Of a DNA stretch of 10,225 nucleotides, positions 1 to 5,094 are shown piece after piece (position 1 is the stretch's first letter; each line of letters opens with the position of its first letter). The notes below the pieces were generated by a model. It worked only from the letters and a program-made list of their open reading frames with translations. It had not been told where the DNA came from and did not search any database. The DNA is from CAYRCJ01 sp964422785 (GTDB lineage: Bacteria; Patescibacteriota; Minisyncoccia; UBA11713; 2-01-FULL-45-33). The DNA lies in contig CAYRCJ010000029.1 in NCBI GenBank assembly GCA_964422785.1, positions 1 to 10,225 on the forward strand. Reading direction: 5' to 3'. Made by a program: the position numbers and the translations under genes.

Positions 1-55
1 AATCTCTAACCCTCTCAACGTCAATGAGATGCTCTACCAATTGAGCTAACCGCCC
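1..55 (-). tRNA. tRNA-Val(GAC), 3' part cut off by the window edge
   Basis: Read on the minus strand from 55, the sequence folds as a tRNA: acceptor 5' strand GGGCGGT, D stem GCTC/GAGC around a loop with GG, anticodon stem TCTCA/TGAGA, and loop TTGACGT. Position 33 is U and the anticodon is GAC (Val). G at position 37 is as in plastid tRNA-Val(GAC). The window ends inside the T loop, so the T stem and acceptor 3' strand cannot be checked. It lies 49 nt downstream of tRNA-Leu on the same strand and is probably co-transcribed with it. Confidence 0.9.
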
Positions 56-104
56 TTATTGTATCACGATCTGTGTATACCTCCTGATTGATTGTTAACC
101 AATG

Positions 105-188
105 TGCGCGGGAGAGGATTTGAACCTCCATGCCCTTGCGGGCGCTACCACCTCAAGGTAGTGCGTCTGCCAATTTCGCCACCCGCGC
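105..188 (-). tRNA. tRNA-Leu(GAG)
   Basis: A complete class II tRNA on the minus strand. Acceptor GCGCGGG pairs with CCCGCGC and is followed by discriminator A. Anticodon stem CTACC/GGTAG holds loop TTGAGGT with anticodon GAG. The long variable arm is a stable hairpin (GCCC/GGGC), as expected for Leu. The T loop is TTCAAAT. The 84-nt length fits tRNA-Leu. CCA is not encoded, because the discriminator is followed by CAT, so CCA must be added enzymatically. A promoter candidate lies about 45 nt upstream. Confidence 0.95.
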
Positions 189-209
189 ATAATTAAAAGT
201 GCAACCCAC

Positions 210-231
210 CAGCGCGTTTATAAACGCACTG
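210..231. promoter_or_regulatory. 22-bp palindrome over the tRNA-Leu transcription start
   Basis: CAGCGCGTTTATAAACGCACTG is symmetric about 220/221 apart from one pair (G·T if transcribed from the minus strand); the core GCGTTTATAAACGC is perfect. It begins about 3 bp downstream of the tRNA-Leu -10 box (234-239), so it covers the predicted start site. That is a classic operator position. It could also fold as a 5' leader hairpin upstream of the tRNA. No regulator gene is visible nearby. Confidence 0.45.
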
Positions 232-233
232 AT

Positions 234-262
234 ATTATGCCTGATAATTTTCAAATTTTCAA
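234..262 (-). promoter_or_regulatory. promoter for tRNA-Leu/tRNA-Val
   Basis: On the minus strand TTGAAA (257-262) is separated by exactly 17 nt from CATAAT (234-239), five of six matches to the consensus at -10. It sits between the terminator of the dehydrogenase-like gene (272-301) and tRNA-Leu. The tRNA pair therefore appears to be a separate transcription unit starting near 227. Confidence 0.6.
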
Positions 263-271
263 GAAGCTGAA

Positions 272-301
272 AAAACGCCCCGATAGCTATCGGGGCGTTT
301 T
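272..301 (-). terminator. Rho-independent terminator of the dehydrogenase-like gene
   Basis: A perfect 30-bp palindrome (AAAACGCCCCGATAG and its complement) begins just after the stop codon at 305. On the minus strand it runs into T6. Its core CCGATAGCTATCGG recurs, slightly varied, in three other terminators of this window. Being symmetric, it could also act on plus-strand transcripts. Confidence 0.9.
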
Positions 302-304
302 GAA

Positions 305-1135
305 TTATACTTTTTGTCTGAATTTTTCATTTGATTCAATGACTGACCGCAAAAAATGCGGGTCATATCCGAGCGATTCCATGTGCTTGATAATCGCGCT
401 CATATCCTTGGGCAAACATTTGCCGCCAAACCCGCGGCTCTCCGGATAAATCAATGAGTTGGCCGGGCTTACTCTGCCGTCAAGAAATAAAAGTTCCCGG
501 ATTGTATTGTAATCGCTCCCGTTTGCTTTCGCGATTTCATACAGCTGATCAAAAAATATTTTTTGAGTCGCGAGATACGCGTTCTCCGCGTACTTTACGA
601 TTTCGGCGGTGGTACTGTCGGTCTGGGCGTATTTTGCGGACCAGCCGGCAACTTTCTGCCAGATCAAAACCCACTCAACAACCGCCTCTTTCTCTCCGCC
701 AAAAATATGAAATTCGTGAAGCTTCATGTCCGTCGGGTGAGGATAACCCTTCCAATGCGGAATATGATATTTGCCTTCGCCGATAAATTCCGGACTGAAA
801 GCAATTTTCTTTCCCGTCCTTTTTGCAAGCTCGGCAGTTGTGCCGGGAGGGATTGTCGATTTGATCAGGTAATATTCGTGGGGCGACTCTGAAACAATTT
901 TCTCAACGATGCCCGCATCGCAGGCGCCATCGGGTTTCATCGGGGTCGGCACGCAAATAACCGCAAGCTTTGACGGCGCAACATCTTTTGACCGGGAAAT
1001 AAACCGATGCGGAGATTCTATCCCGCGCTTATCTGAAACCGGATCGTGTACCGTCAACTCAAAATGATCTTTGAGAAAATTAAACACCGCTTTGCCCACA
1101 TAGCCAAAACCGTAAAGAGTAATTCTATTTGTCAT
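305..1135 (-). CDS. UDP-glucose/GDP-mannose dehydrogenase-like protein, short form
   Basis: The 276-residue product resembles the UDP-glucose/GDP-mannose dehydrogenase family, which oxidises the C6 alcohol of a nucleotide sugar to a uronate with NAD. Visible motifs are the Rossmann loop GFGYVG (9-14), CVPTP (61-65), STIPPGTT (93-100), SPEFIGEG (114-121), the central helix with E168, K171 and N175, and the active-site loop GFGGKCLPKD (235-244) with candidate catalytic Cys240. Full-length members have roughly 390-450 residues; here the protein ends about 35 residues after the cysteine loop, so the C-terminal nucleotide-sugar-binding domain is absent. The start is backed by GAGG 5 nt upstream (1141-1144). 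It follows rplS after 33 nt and is probably co-transcribed; a strong terminator follows. The NAD and catalytic parts look intact, so it may be a genuine short paralogue whose substrate cannot be predicted. Confidence 0.88.
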   Translation of the reverse strand: MTNRITLYGFGYVGKAVFNFLKDHFELTVHDPVSDKRGIESPHRFISRSKDVAPSKLAVICVPTPMKPDGACDAGIVEKIVSESPHEYYLIKSTIPPGTTAELAKRTGKKIAFSPEFIGEGKYHIPHWKGYPHPTDMKLHEFHIFGGEKEAVVEWVLIWQKVAGWSAKYAQTDSTTAEIVKYAENAYLATQKIFFDQLYEIAKANGSDYNTIRELLFLDGRVSPANSLIYPESRGFGGKCLPKDMSAIIKHMESLGYDPHFLRSVIESNEKFRQKV

Positions 1136-1168
1136 TAAAACCTCAAAAAACCGGAATTTCTTCTATTT

Positions 1169-1552
1169 TTACAACACCGGCTCTTCTTTCTTGGTCACAA
1201 ACGCGCTCTTCATTTTCTTGCGGATTTCTCTGGCCGCGCGGTCTCTAATATAGAAGAGCTTGGCCCGTTTAAATTTTGAACGGGATTTAATCTCTATTTT
1301 GTCTATTTCCGGAGTATAAAGCGGAAAAATTCTTTCCACGCCCACCCCGCTGACTACTTTTCTTAAAGTAAAGGTAGCGCCCGGCTCTGTTCCGTGCTTT
1401 CGGGCCAAAACCATGCCCTCAAAAGCCTGAAGCCTGGTTTTGTCTCCCTCTTTTACCTTTTGCATAACTTTAACCGTGTCTCCGGCGCGAAAATCCAGCT
1501 TCTTGCGGGCCTCGATGTCTACCGGTGAAATTGTGATATTAAGTGATGGCAT
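1169..1552 (-). CDS. rplS: 50S ribosomal protein L19
   Basis: The 127-residue protein carries the L19 signature: an SH3-like core with FRAGDTVKVMQKVKEGDKTR, then FEGMVLARKHG, TFTLRKVVSGVGVERIFPLYTP, and a C-terminal basic RAKLFYIRDRAAREIRKK. L19 lies at the 30S/50S interface near the intersubunit bridges. The start chosen is the ATG at 1552 (MPSLNITI), matching the usual L19 N-terminus. An ATG six codons upstream (1570) would add MLVFLI, which is not typical. Neither start has an SD; a weak TTGATA-N17-TAGTCT lies just upstream and would put transcription start at or near the 1552 ATG. The usual partners rpsP, rimM and trmD are absent. A structured element (1594-1734) lies immediately upstream and the dehydrogenase-like gene downstream. 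Confidence 0.97.
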   Translation of the reverse strand: MPSLNITISPVDIEARKKLDFRAGDTVKVMQKVKEGDKTRLQAFEGMVLARKHGTEPGATFTLRKVVSGVGVERIFPLYTPEIDKIEIKSRSKFKRAKLFYIRDRAAREIRKKMKSAFVTKKEEPVL

Positions 1553-1593
1553 AATGAGAAAGACTAACATGATAATTTTAGTTTATCAAGTCC

Positions 1594-1734
1594 GCAAAAA
1601 GCCAATGAACCTTTGTGCTCATTCTCGATTGCCCAGCGGCAATCTCCGAGGGCTTCAGCCATTTCGCCACGCTTACAGCGTGGACCTTGCCGAAATGGCC
1701 TCAGAACCCGCACAGAGGTTCATTGGCTTTTTGC
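1594..1734 (-). ncRNA. 141-nt structured element: candidate small RNA, rplS leader or complex bidirectional terminator
   Basis: Two 25-nt arms (1594-1618 and 1710-1734) are inverted repeats differing at one position and close a three-way junction. Inside are hairpin 1627-1644 (7-bp stem, 4-nt loop) and a long arm 1650-1709 with three stacked helices: GGG-TTC type pairs at the base, nine pairs 1658-1666/1691-1699, and CCACGC/GCGTGG capped by TTACA. The element fills almost all of the rlu-rplS gap, starting 4 nt after the rlu stop. On the minus strand a perfect TATAAT (1738-1743), overlapping that stop codon, lies 3 nt before the element, and the 3' arm ends in T5. No convincing -35 accompanies it. 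The one imperfect outer pair is U·G if transcribed from plus and A·C if from minus, a weak argument for plus. I do not recognise it as SRP RNA, 6S, tmRNA or RNase P RNA. The structure is certain; the role is not. Confidence 0.55.
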
Positions 1735-1737
1735 GCA

Positions 1738-1743
1738 ATTATA
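1738..1743 (-). promoter_or_regulatory. perfect -10 box at the edge of the structured element
   Basis: TATAAT on the minus strand overlaps the last bases of the rlu reading frame. A start 6-8 nt downstream would fall at the first bases of the 1594-1734 element. No good -35 hexamer is seen 16-18 nt upstream and there is no TGn extension, so promoter activity is plausible but unproven. Confidence 0.4.
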
Positions 1744-2380
1744 GATTTTGTAATACCGAGGTGAGATCCTCCGGCAAATCGGCTTCCAGCATTAAATAGC
1801 CTCCGCCGGGAGAATCAAACTCGAGACTCTTGGCGTGCAAAAATTGGCGAGATAAATTTCCCGGGCAAATAAATTTTTTCCCGGCATAGAGCTTGTCGCA
1901 GACTACCGGGTAACCAATCGCCGAAAAATGAGATCTTATCTGATGAGTGCGCCCGGTCTTTGGATAGGCTTCCAGCAAAGTAAAATCATTAAATCTTTTT
2001 ACAACTTTATATTCTGTTATCGCTTCGCGAATTTTCCCGCGCTGCTCGCCTACCGCCACGCGCTTGAGCGGCGTCTTCTTGCTCCTGCCGATTGCCAAAT
2101 CAATTGTGCCGGAGTCGTTTTTAACTGAGCCCACAACTAATGTTAGATAAGTCTTTTTTATCTGATGAGTTTGAAAAAGAATTTTAAATTTTTCGTAAAC
2201 TTCCCGGCTTTTTGCAAATAAAATAACGCCTGAAGTATCTTTGTCGAGCCGGTGAACCGGAATCAGATCCGGTCTCTTCTCCAACGCCCAATCAAAATTA
2301 ACCCCGGCGGGTTTGTTGATGGCCAGAAAATCTTCGTCTTCGTATATTACGTCCAACATTGGTTTTAACACTGAGTTCAT
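1739..2380 (-). CDS. RluA-family RNA pseudouridine synthase
   Basis: The 213-residue protein is a stand-alone catalytic domain of the RluA/RluD family, which isomerises uridine to pseudouridine in rRNA or tRNA. Motifs are INKPAGV (21-27), the catalytic loop HRLDKDTSG (43-51) with nucleophile Asp46, GRTHQIRSH (143-151) and FLHAKSLEF (180-188). There is no N-terminal S4 RNA-binding domain, so it is shorter than RluD (about 326 residues) and closer in size to RluA/TruC-type enzymes; the target site cannot be assigned. The ATG at 2380 lies only 7 nt after the 3' end of a tRNA on the same strand and has no SD. Another in-frame ATG (2359) also lacks one. tRNA processing would leave a nearly leaderless mRNA. 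Transcription continues toward the structured element and rplS. Confidence 0.93.
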   Translation of the reverse strand: MNSVLKPMLDVIYEDEDFLAINKPAGVNFDWALEKRPDLIPVHRLDKDTSGVILFAKSREVYEKFKILFQTHQIKKTYLTLVVGSVKNDSGTIDLAIGRSKKTPLKRVAVGEQRGKIREAITEYKVVKRFNDFTLLEAYPKTGRTHQIRSHFSAIGYPVVCDKLYAGKKFICPGNLSRQFLHAKSLEFDSPGGGYLMLEADLPEDLTSVLQNL

Positions 2381-2387
2381 CGAAATG

Positions 2388-2459
2388 TGCGCGGTACAGG
2401 GATTGAACCTGTGGCCTTTCGCGTGTCGAGCGAACGCTCTGCCACTGAGCTAACCGCGC
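2388..2459 (-). tRNA. tRNA-Val(GAC)-like with C33
   Basis: The 72-nt cloverleaf on the minus strand is well paired: acceptor GCGCGGT/ACCGCGC, discriminator A, D stem GCTC/GAGC, anticodon stem TTCGC/GCGAA, variable AGGCC, T stem ACAGG/CCTGT and T loop TTCAATC. The anticodon loop is TCGACAC. With the perfectly paired stem this places GAC (Val) at 34-36 but puts C, not the nearly universal U, at position 33. Shifting the register to read CGA (Ser) breaks the stem, and a long variable arm is missing, so Ser is unlikely. CCA is not encoded. A second, normal tRNA-Val(GAC) sits at 1-55. Confidence 0.85.
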
Positions 2460-2515
2460 AAAATATGAAATCAGCTTAACACGAAATTAGAAAATTGAGA
2501 ACGTTTTAAAATTAC

Positions 2516-2544
2516 TTTACAGCTGGCCTAAATTTTGTTAAATT
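2516..2544 (+). promoter_or_regulatory. promoter for pstS
   Basis: TTTACA (2516-2521; five of six matches) is followed after 17 nt by TAAATT (2539-2544; four of six). Transcription would start near 2551, leaving a leader of about 54 nt. No recognisable Pho box is seen. Confidence 0.5.
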
Positions 2545-2577
2545 CTAAGCGCTTGATCAGAAAGTTTTTTGAAAAAA

Positions 2578-2597
2578 GCCCGATATGGGCCCGGAGG
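2578..2597 (+). promoter_or_regulatory. leader hairpin and strong SD that fix the pstS start
   Basis: GCCC-GATAT-GGGC (2578-2590) forms a small hairpin two bases before the SD core GGAGG (2593-2597), which is 7 nt from the ATG at 2605. The SD identifies 2605 as the start. The frame-open ATG at 2569 would put the hairpin inside the gene and shift the signal peptide away from the N-terminus. Confidence 0.7.
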
Positions 2598-2604
2598 ACG
2601 CGAT

Positions 2605-3648
2605 ATGATATCTGCAAGATTCGAAAAAGTTCTAGCCTGCTGGGTTGCATTGGTAATATTTTTGATTGCAGCCGGATGCCAAAAAACCAAAAAAGAAGAA
2701 CATGAAATCGTATTAAACGGAGCGGGGGCAACATTCCCCTACCCTATTTATTCCAAATGGTTCAGCGAATACAACAAACTTCACCCAAATATTAAAATAA
2801 ACTATCAATCAATCGGCAGCGGAGGAGGAATCCGCCAACTACTTTCCGGCACAGTGGACTTTGGCGCGAGCGATACTCCGATGAGCGATGAACAGCTTAA
2901 GCAATCCGGTGTAAAAATTCTTCATATCCCGACTGTTCTCGGAGGAGTTGTGCCGATTTATAACATCCCCGGCGTTAAAGACGAGCTCAGATTCAGTCCT
3001 GAAGTTTTGGCGGGCATTTTTCTTGGAAAAATTATTTTTTGGGATGATGCGAAAATAAAAAAACTTAACCCGGATAGCGCCTTACCGCATAAGGCTATTT
3101 TAGCGGTGCATCGCTCCGACGGCAGCGGGACAACGTTTATATTTACAGATTATCTTTCCAAAGTGAGCGGCGAGTGGGAAAAGAAAGTGGGCAGAGGCCC
3201 TTCTCTCAACTGGCCGGTTGGCATCGGCGGAAAGGGCAATGAAGGCGTAGCCGGAACAGTGCTTCAAACACCGGGATCAATCGGATACGTTGAACTTATT
3301 TACGCAGTTGAAAATAAAATAAATTACGGCAGCGTGCAAAACAAAACTGGAAATTTTGTAAAAGCGGATTTTGAAACAGTTTCTAGCGCGGCGGCCTCCA
3401 TCAGTATGCCCGCCGATTTCAGAGTATCTATTGCTGATGCTGCGGGAGAAAACGCCTATCCTATCGCCAGCTTTACCTGGCTTCTCATTCCAATTCCGGC
3501 GCCAGACCCGGAAAAAGGAAAAGTTATTGCCGATTTTCTAAGTTGGATGGTTGCCCATGGCGAAAGCCTGGCCCCTTATATGAGCTATGCTCCGCTTCCG
3601 GACGCTGTGGCGGAAAAAGTAAAAGAAGAAATTAAAGAAATACACTAA
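2605..3648 (+). CDS. pstS: PstS-like phosphate-binding lipoprotein
   Basis: The 347-residue protein resembles PstS, the periplasmic or surface phosphate-binding subunit of the PstSCAB transporter. Residues 9-24 form a hydrophobic signal segment ending in LIAAGC, with Cys25 as the likely lipidated residue. Phosphate-site motifs follow: GAGATFPYP (39-47), SIGSGGG (69-75), FGASDTPM (86-93), HRSDGSGTTF (159-168), GNEGV (201-205) and GSIGYVE (214-220). Length and motif order are normal for the family. The start is set by GGAGG with 7-nt spacing. pstC, pstA, pstB and phoU do not follow: a terminator comes 3 nt after the stop and the next gene is on the other strand. It is therefore a single-gene unit whose membrane partner must be encoded elsewhere, or it scavenges or senses phosphate alone. 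Confidence 0.95.
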   Translation: MISARFEKVLACWVALVIFLIAAGCQKTKKEEHEIVLNGAGATFPYPIYSKWFSEYNKLHPNIKINYQSIGSGGGIRQLLSGTVDFGASDTPMSDEQLKQSGVKILHIPTVLGGVVPIYNIPGVKDELRFSPEVLAGIFLGKIIFWDDAKIKKLNPDSALPHKAILAVHRSDGSGTTFIFTDYLSKVSGEWEKKVGRGPSLNWPVGIGGKGNEGVAGTVLQTPGSIGYVELIYAVENKINYGSVQNKTGNFVKADFETVSSAAASISMPADFRVSIADAAGENAYPIASFTWLLIPIPAPDPEKGKVIADFLSWMVAHGESLAPYMSYAPLPDAVAEKVKEEIKEIH

Positions 3649-3651
3649 TTT

Positions 3652-3685
3652 AAAAGCTCTCCGATTGCTATCGGAGAGCTTTTTT
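3652..3685 (+). terminator. bidirectional terminator between pstS and the CoaB-aldolase gene
   Basis: A 14-bp stem (3652-3665 with 3670-3683) with tetraloop TGCT is followed by a T run on the plus strand. On the minus strand the stem ends in T4, so it can also serve the convergent gene ending at 3702. The core CCGATTGCTATCGG is a variant of the core at 272-301. Confidence 0.9.
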
Positions 3686-3701
3686 ATAATTTATTGCTTC
3701 C

Positions 3702-4949
3702 TCAATCCACTCTATATCCTCCGGTTTTTTCCGAAAGATCAAAGTTGGCGTTAATAAAATCAATGACTTCCTGCGGATTAATCGAGTGATTAAAAACAAT
3801 GTTCGGACCGTGCTTGTCAAGATATACGGCGCTCAAATTTCCAAAGCGCTTCAGGCCGTCGGAAGTATTCTTGCCGCACTGATGGCTGCCGCACTCAAAT
3901 TCTCTTTGAGATACTGTCGGCACCGGAGAATTTTCTTTTTTGGGACAATGAAAGTGGACAATGCAATCATAACCGTTGTGCTCGCGAAAAATAATTCTTT
4001 GAGATTGCCCGCCGACGGACGGCTTGCTTCCATAAGCGACAACAGAATCCGGACCGTCTGTTTTGACCAAGACCAAACCGACATTCTTCATATTATTAAA
4101 ATCGGTTTTTCTGATAGAACTCAAAAAAGTTCGATCATCAATTTTCACGGCAAAATGGCCGGCCGTAACACCCCTGACCTTTTTATACGCCCCCTGTGAA
4201 ATGCAATAATCTACAATTTTTCTCAAGGAAGCCGGCACAAGCACAGAATTCCACGGCACAGGATCTCCGCCCACAACCGTGCTTCTGGTAAAAGTCAGGT
4301 GCGATCGGTAATAAACCATATCAACCAAATTCTTAAGAGCCTCTTCCCGGTTTTTGGTTTCATGATACGCGGCTTCTTCCGGAACGATAATCATATTTAG
4401 CCTGGTCTTCACGTCGTTGGCCAAAACCAAATTGCAGCTTGTTGCTTTCAGCATGTTGAGTCCGGCCATATATTGTTCTTGCGGTAACGCATCGCAAGTG
4501 GCCTTGAAACCGATAAGAAGAACGTCTTTTCTCACGATGCCGCCTACTTTTTCATTTCTGATTTTTGAAATCAATTTCGGCAACGGAGAAAGAGCCATGT
4601 TGTATCCATATTTGCTGTTTAATCTTTCGGCATACTTGGCGGAAGCCATATCACCGACAGCCCCCGAAAAATCAACCACTGCCGGATTAAAAAATACAAT
4701 TTTGGTCGTCGGATCCGCTGTGATTTCATTGGTAAGATTTTTCAAATCTTCCCATGTTTCCCAATCGCTGCTTGGATCGGCAATTTTAGTAAGATGAAGA
4801 TGGATATCCATGGTGTCGCCAAATCTTTCCCGGCATAGCCCGGCCAATTTTCTGGCTGTAGATCCGTAAGCCGGAGCGCAGAGCGCAAGATGAGATCGCA
4901 CATGAGAAATAGTACCACCGCCAATAATATGAATCGCTTTGTTTGTCAT
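3702..4949 (-). CDS. CoaB-like domain fused to a class II aldolase/adducin-like domain
   Basis: This 415-residue protein appears to join two folds. Residues 1-215 resemble the phosphopantothenate-cysteine ligase (CoaB) half of CoaBC: IIGGGTISHVRSH (8-20), NPAVVDF (88-94), PLPKLI (122-127), IGFKAT (146-151) and LVLANDV (174-180). No CoaC decarboxylase domain is present. Residues about 230-400 resemble class II aldolase/adducin: VTAGHFAVK (241-249), VLVKTDGPDSVV (273-284), KPS (289-291), VHFHC (311-315) and LDKHGPNIVF (377-386). H312, H314 and H380 are candidate metal ligands. The acid expected about 19 residues before the H-x-H motif (Glu in FucA, in a KPSSEW-type stretch) is replaced by KPSVGG, so ordinary aldol chemistry is doubtful. 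A clear SD (AAGGAG, 4956-4961) supports the start. It is a single-gene unit with its own promoter. Function is not assignable; both domain calls rest on motif resemblance. Confidence 0.65.
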   Translation of the reverse strand: MTNKAIHIIGGGTISHVRSHLALCAPAYGSTARKLAGLCRERFGDTMDIHLHLTKIADPSSDWETWEDLKNLTNEITADPTTKIVFFNPAVVDFSGAVGDMASAKYAERLNSKYGYNMALSPLPKLISKIRNEKVGGIVRKDVLLIGFKATCDALPQEQYMAGLNMLKATSCNLVLANDVKTRLNMIIVPEEAAYHETKNREEALKNLVDMVYYRSHLTFTRSTVVGGDPVPWNSVLVPASLRKIVDYCISQGAYKKVRGVTAGHFAVKIDDRTFLSSIRKTDFNNMKNVGLVLVKTDGPDSVVAYGSKPSVGGQSQRIIFREHNGYDCIVHFHCPKKENSPVPTVSQREFECGSHQCGKNTSDGLKRFGNLSAVYLDKHGPNIVFNHSINPQEVIDFINANFDLSEKTGGYRVD

Positions 4950-4962
4950 GTTTCTCTCCTTT

Positions 4963-4979
4963 ACCCGCCTCTGGCGGGT
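4963..4979 (-). promoter_or_regulatory. GC-rich leader hairpin adjoining the SD of the CoaB-aldolase gene
   Basis: ACCCGCC-AGA-GGCGGGT on the minus strand is a 7-bp stem with a 3-nt loop, ending one base before the SD (4956-4961). It lies inside the predicted leader (about 4950-4997). It may influence ribosome access or mRNA stability. On the plus strand the same stem is followed by TTTTCT and could weakly terminate transcription entering from the left. Confidence 0.5.
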
Positions 4980-5003
4980 TTTCTAGTTTTTCAATCCAAA
5001 AAC

Positions 5004-5033
5004 AAAATAGCATATTTTTATGCTATTTGTCAA
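5004..5033 (-). promoter_or_regulatory. promoter with an embedded inverted repeat, CoaB-aldolase gene
   Basis: On the minus strand a perfect TTGACA (5028-5033) is followed after 18 nt by TATTTT (5004-5009). A 10-bp inverted repeat, AAATAGCATA-TTTT-TATGCTATTT (5005-5028), fills the spacer and overlaps the -10 box, an operator-like arrangement. Transcription would start near 4997, 48 nt before the ATG. Confidence 0.55.
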
Positions 5034-5094
5034 ACCGAAACTTGCTCATGCCGATGTTTGTTTTCTTTTTGGAAGCAACCGGAGAATATCAGAT

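Noticed and set aside
80..86. AGGAGGT on the minus strand between tRNA-Leu and tRNA-Val, resembling a perfect SD
   Set aside because: Only a GTG followed by two sense codons and a stop lies downstream before the next tRNA; no credible gene is present, so chance is the best explanation.
1594..1734. The structured element as SRP RNA, 6S RNA, tmRNA or RNase P RNA
   Set aside because: None of the diagnostic parts is visible: no SRP domain IV GGAA loop with its purine-rich internal loop, no large central bubble of 6S, no tRNA-like ends or tag frame of tmRNA, no conserved P4 sequence of RNase P.
1594..1734. The same element as a MITE with target-site duplication
   Set aside because: The terminal inverted repeats fit, but no flanking direct repeat can be seen at the two ends; left open as a possibility and not called.
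2388..2459. Reading this tRNA as Ser(CGA)
   Set aside because: It would restore U33 but break the anticodon stem, and the long variable arm of tRNA-Ser is absent.
2569..2604. A 12-residue N-terminal extension of PstS from the ATG at 2569
   Set aside because: There is no SD for it, and it would put charged residues before the signal segment; the ATG at 2605 has an ideal SD.
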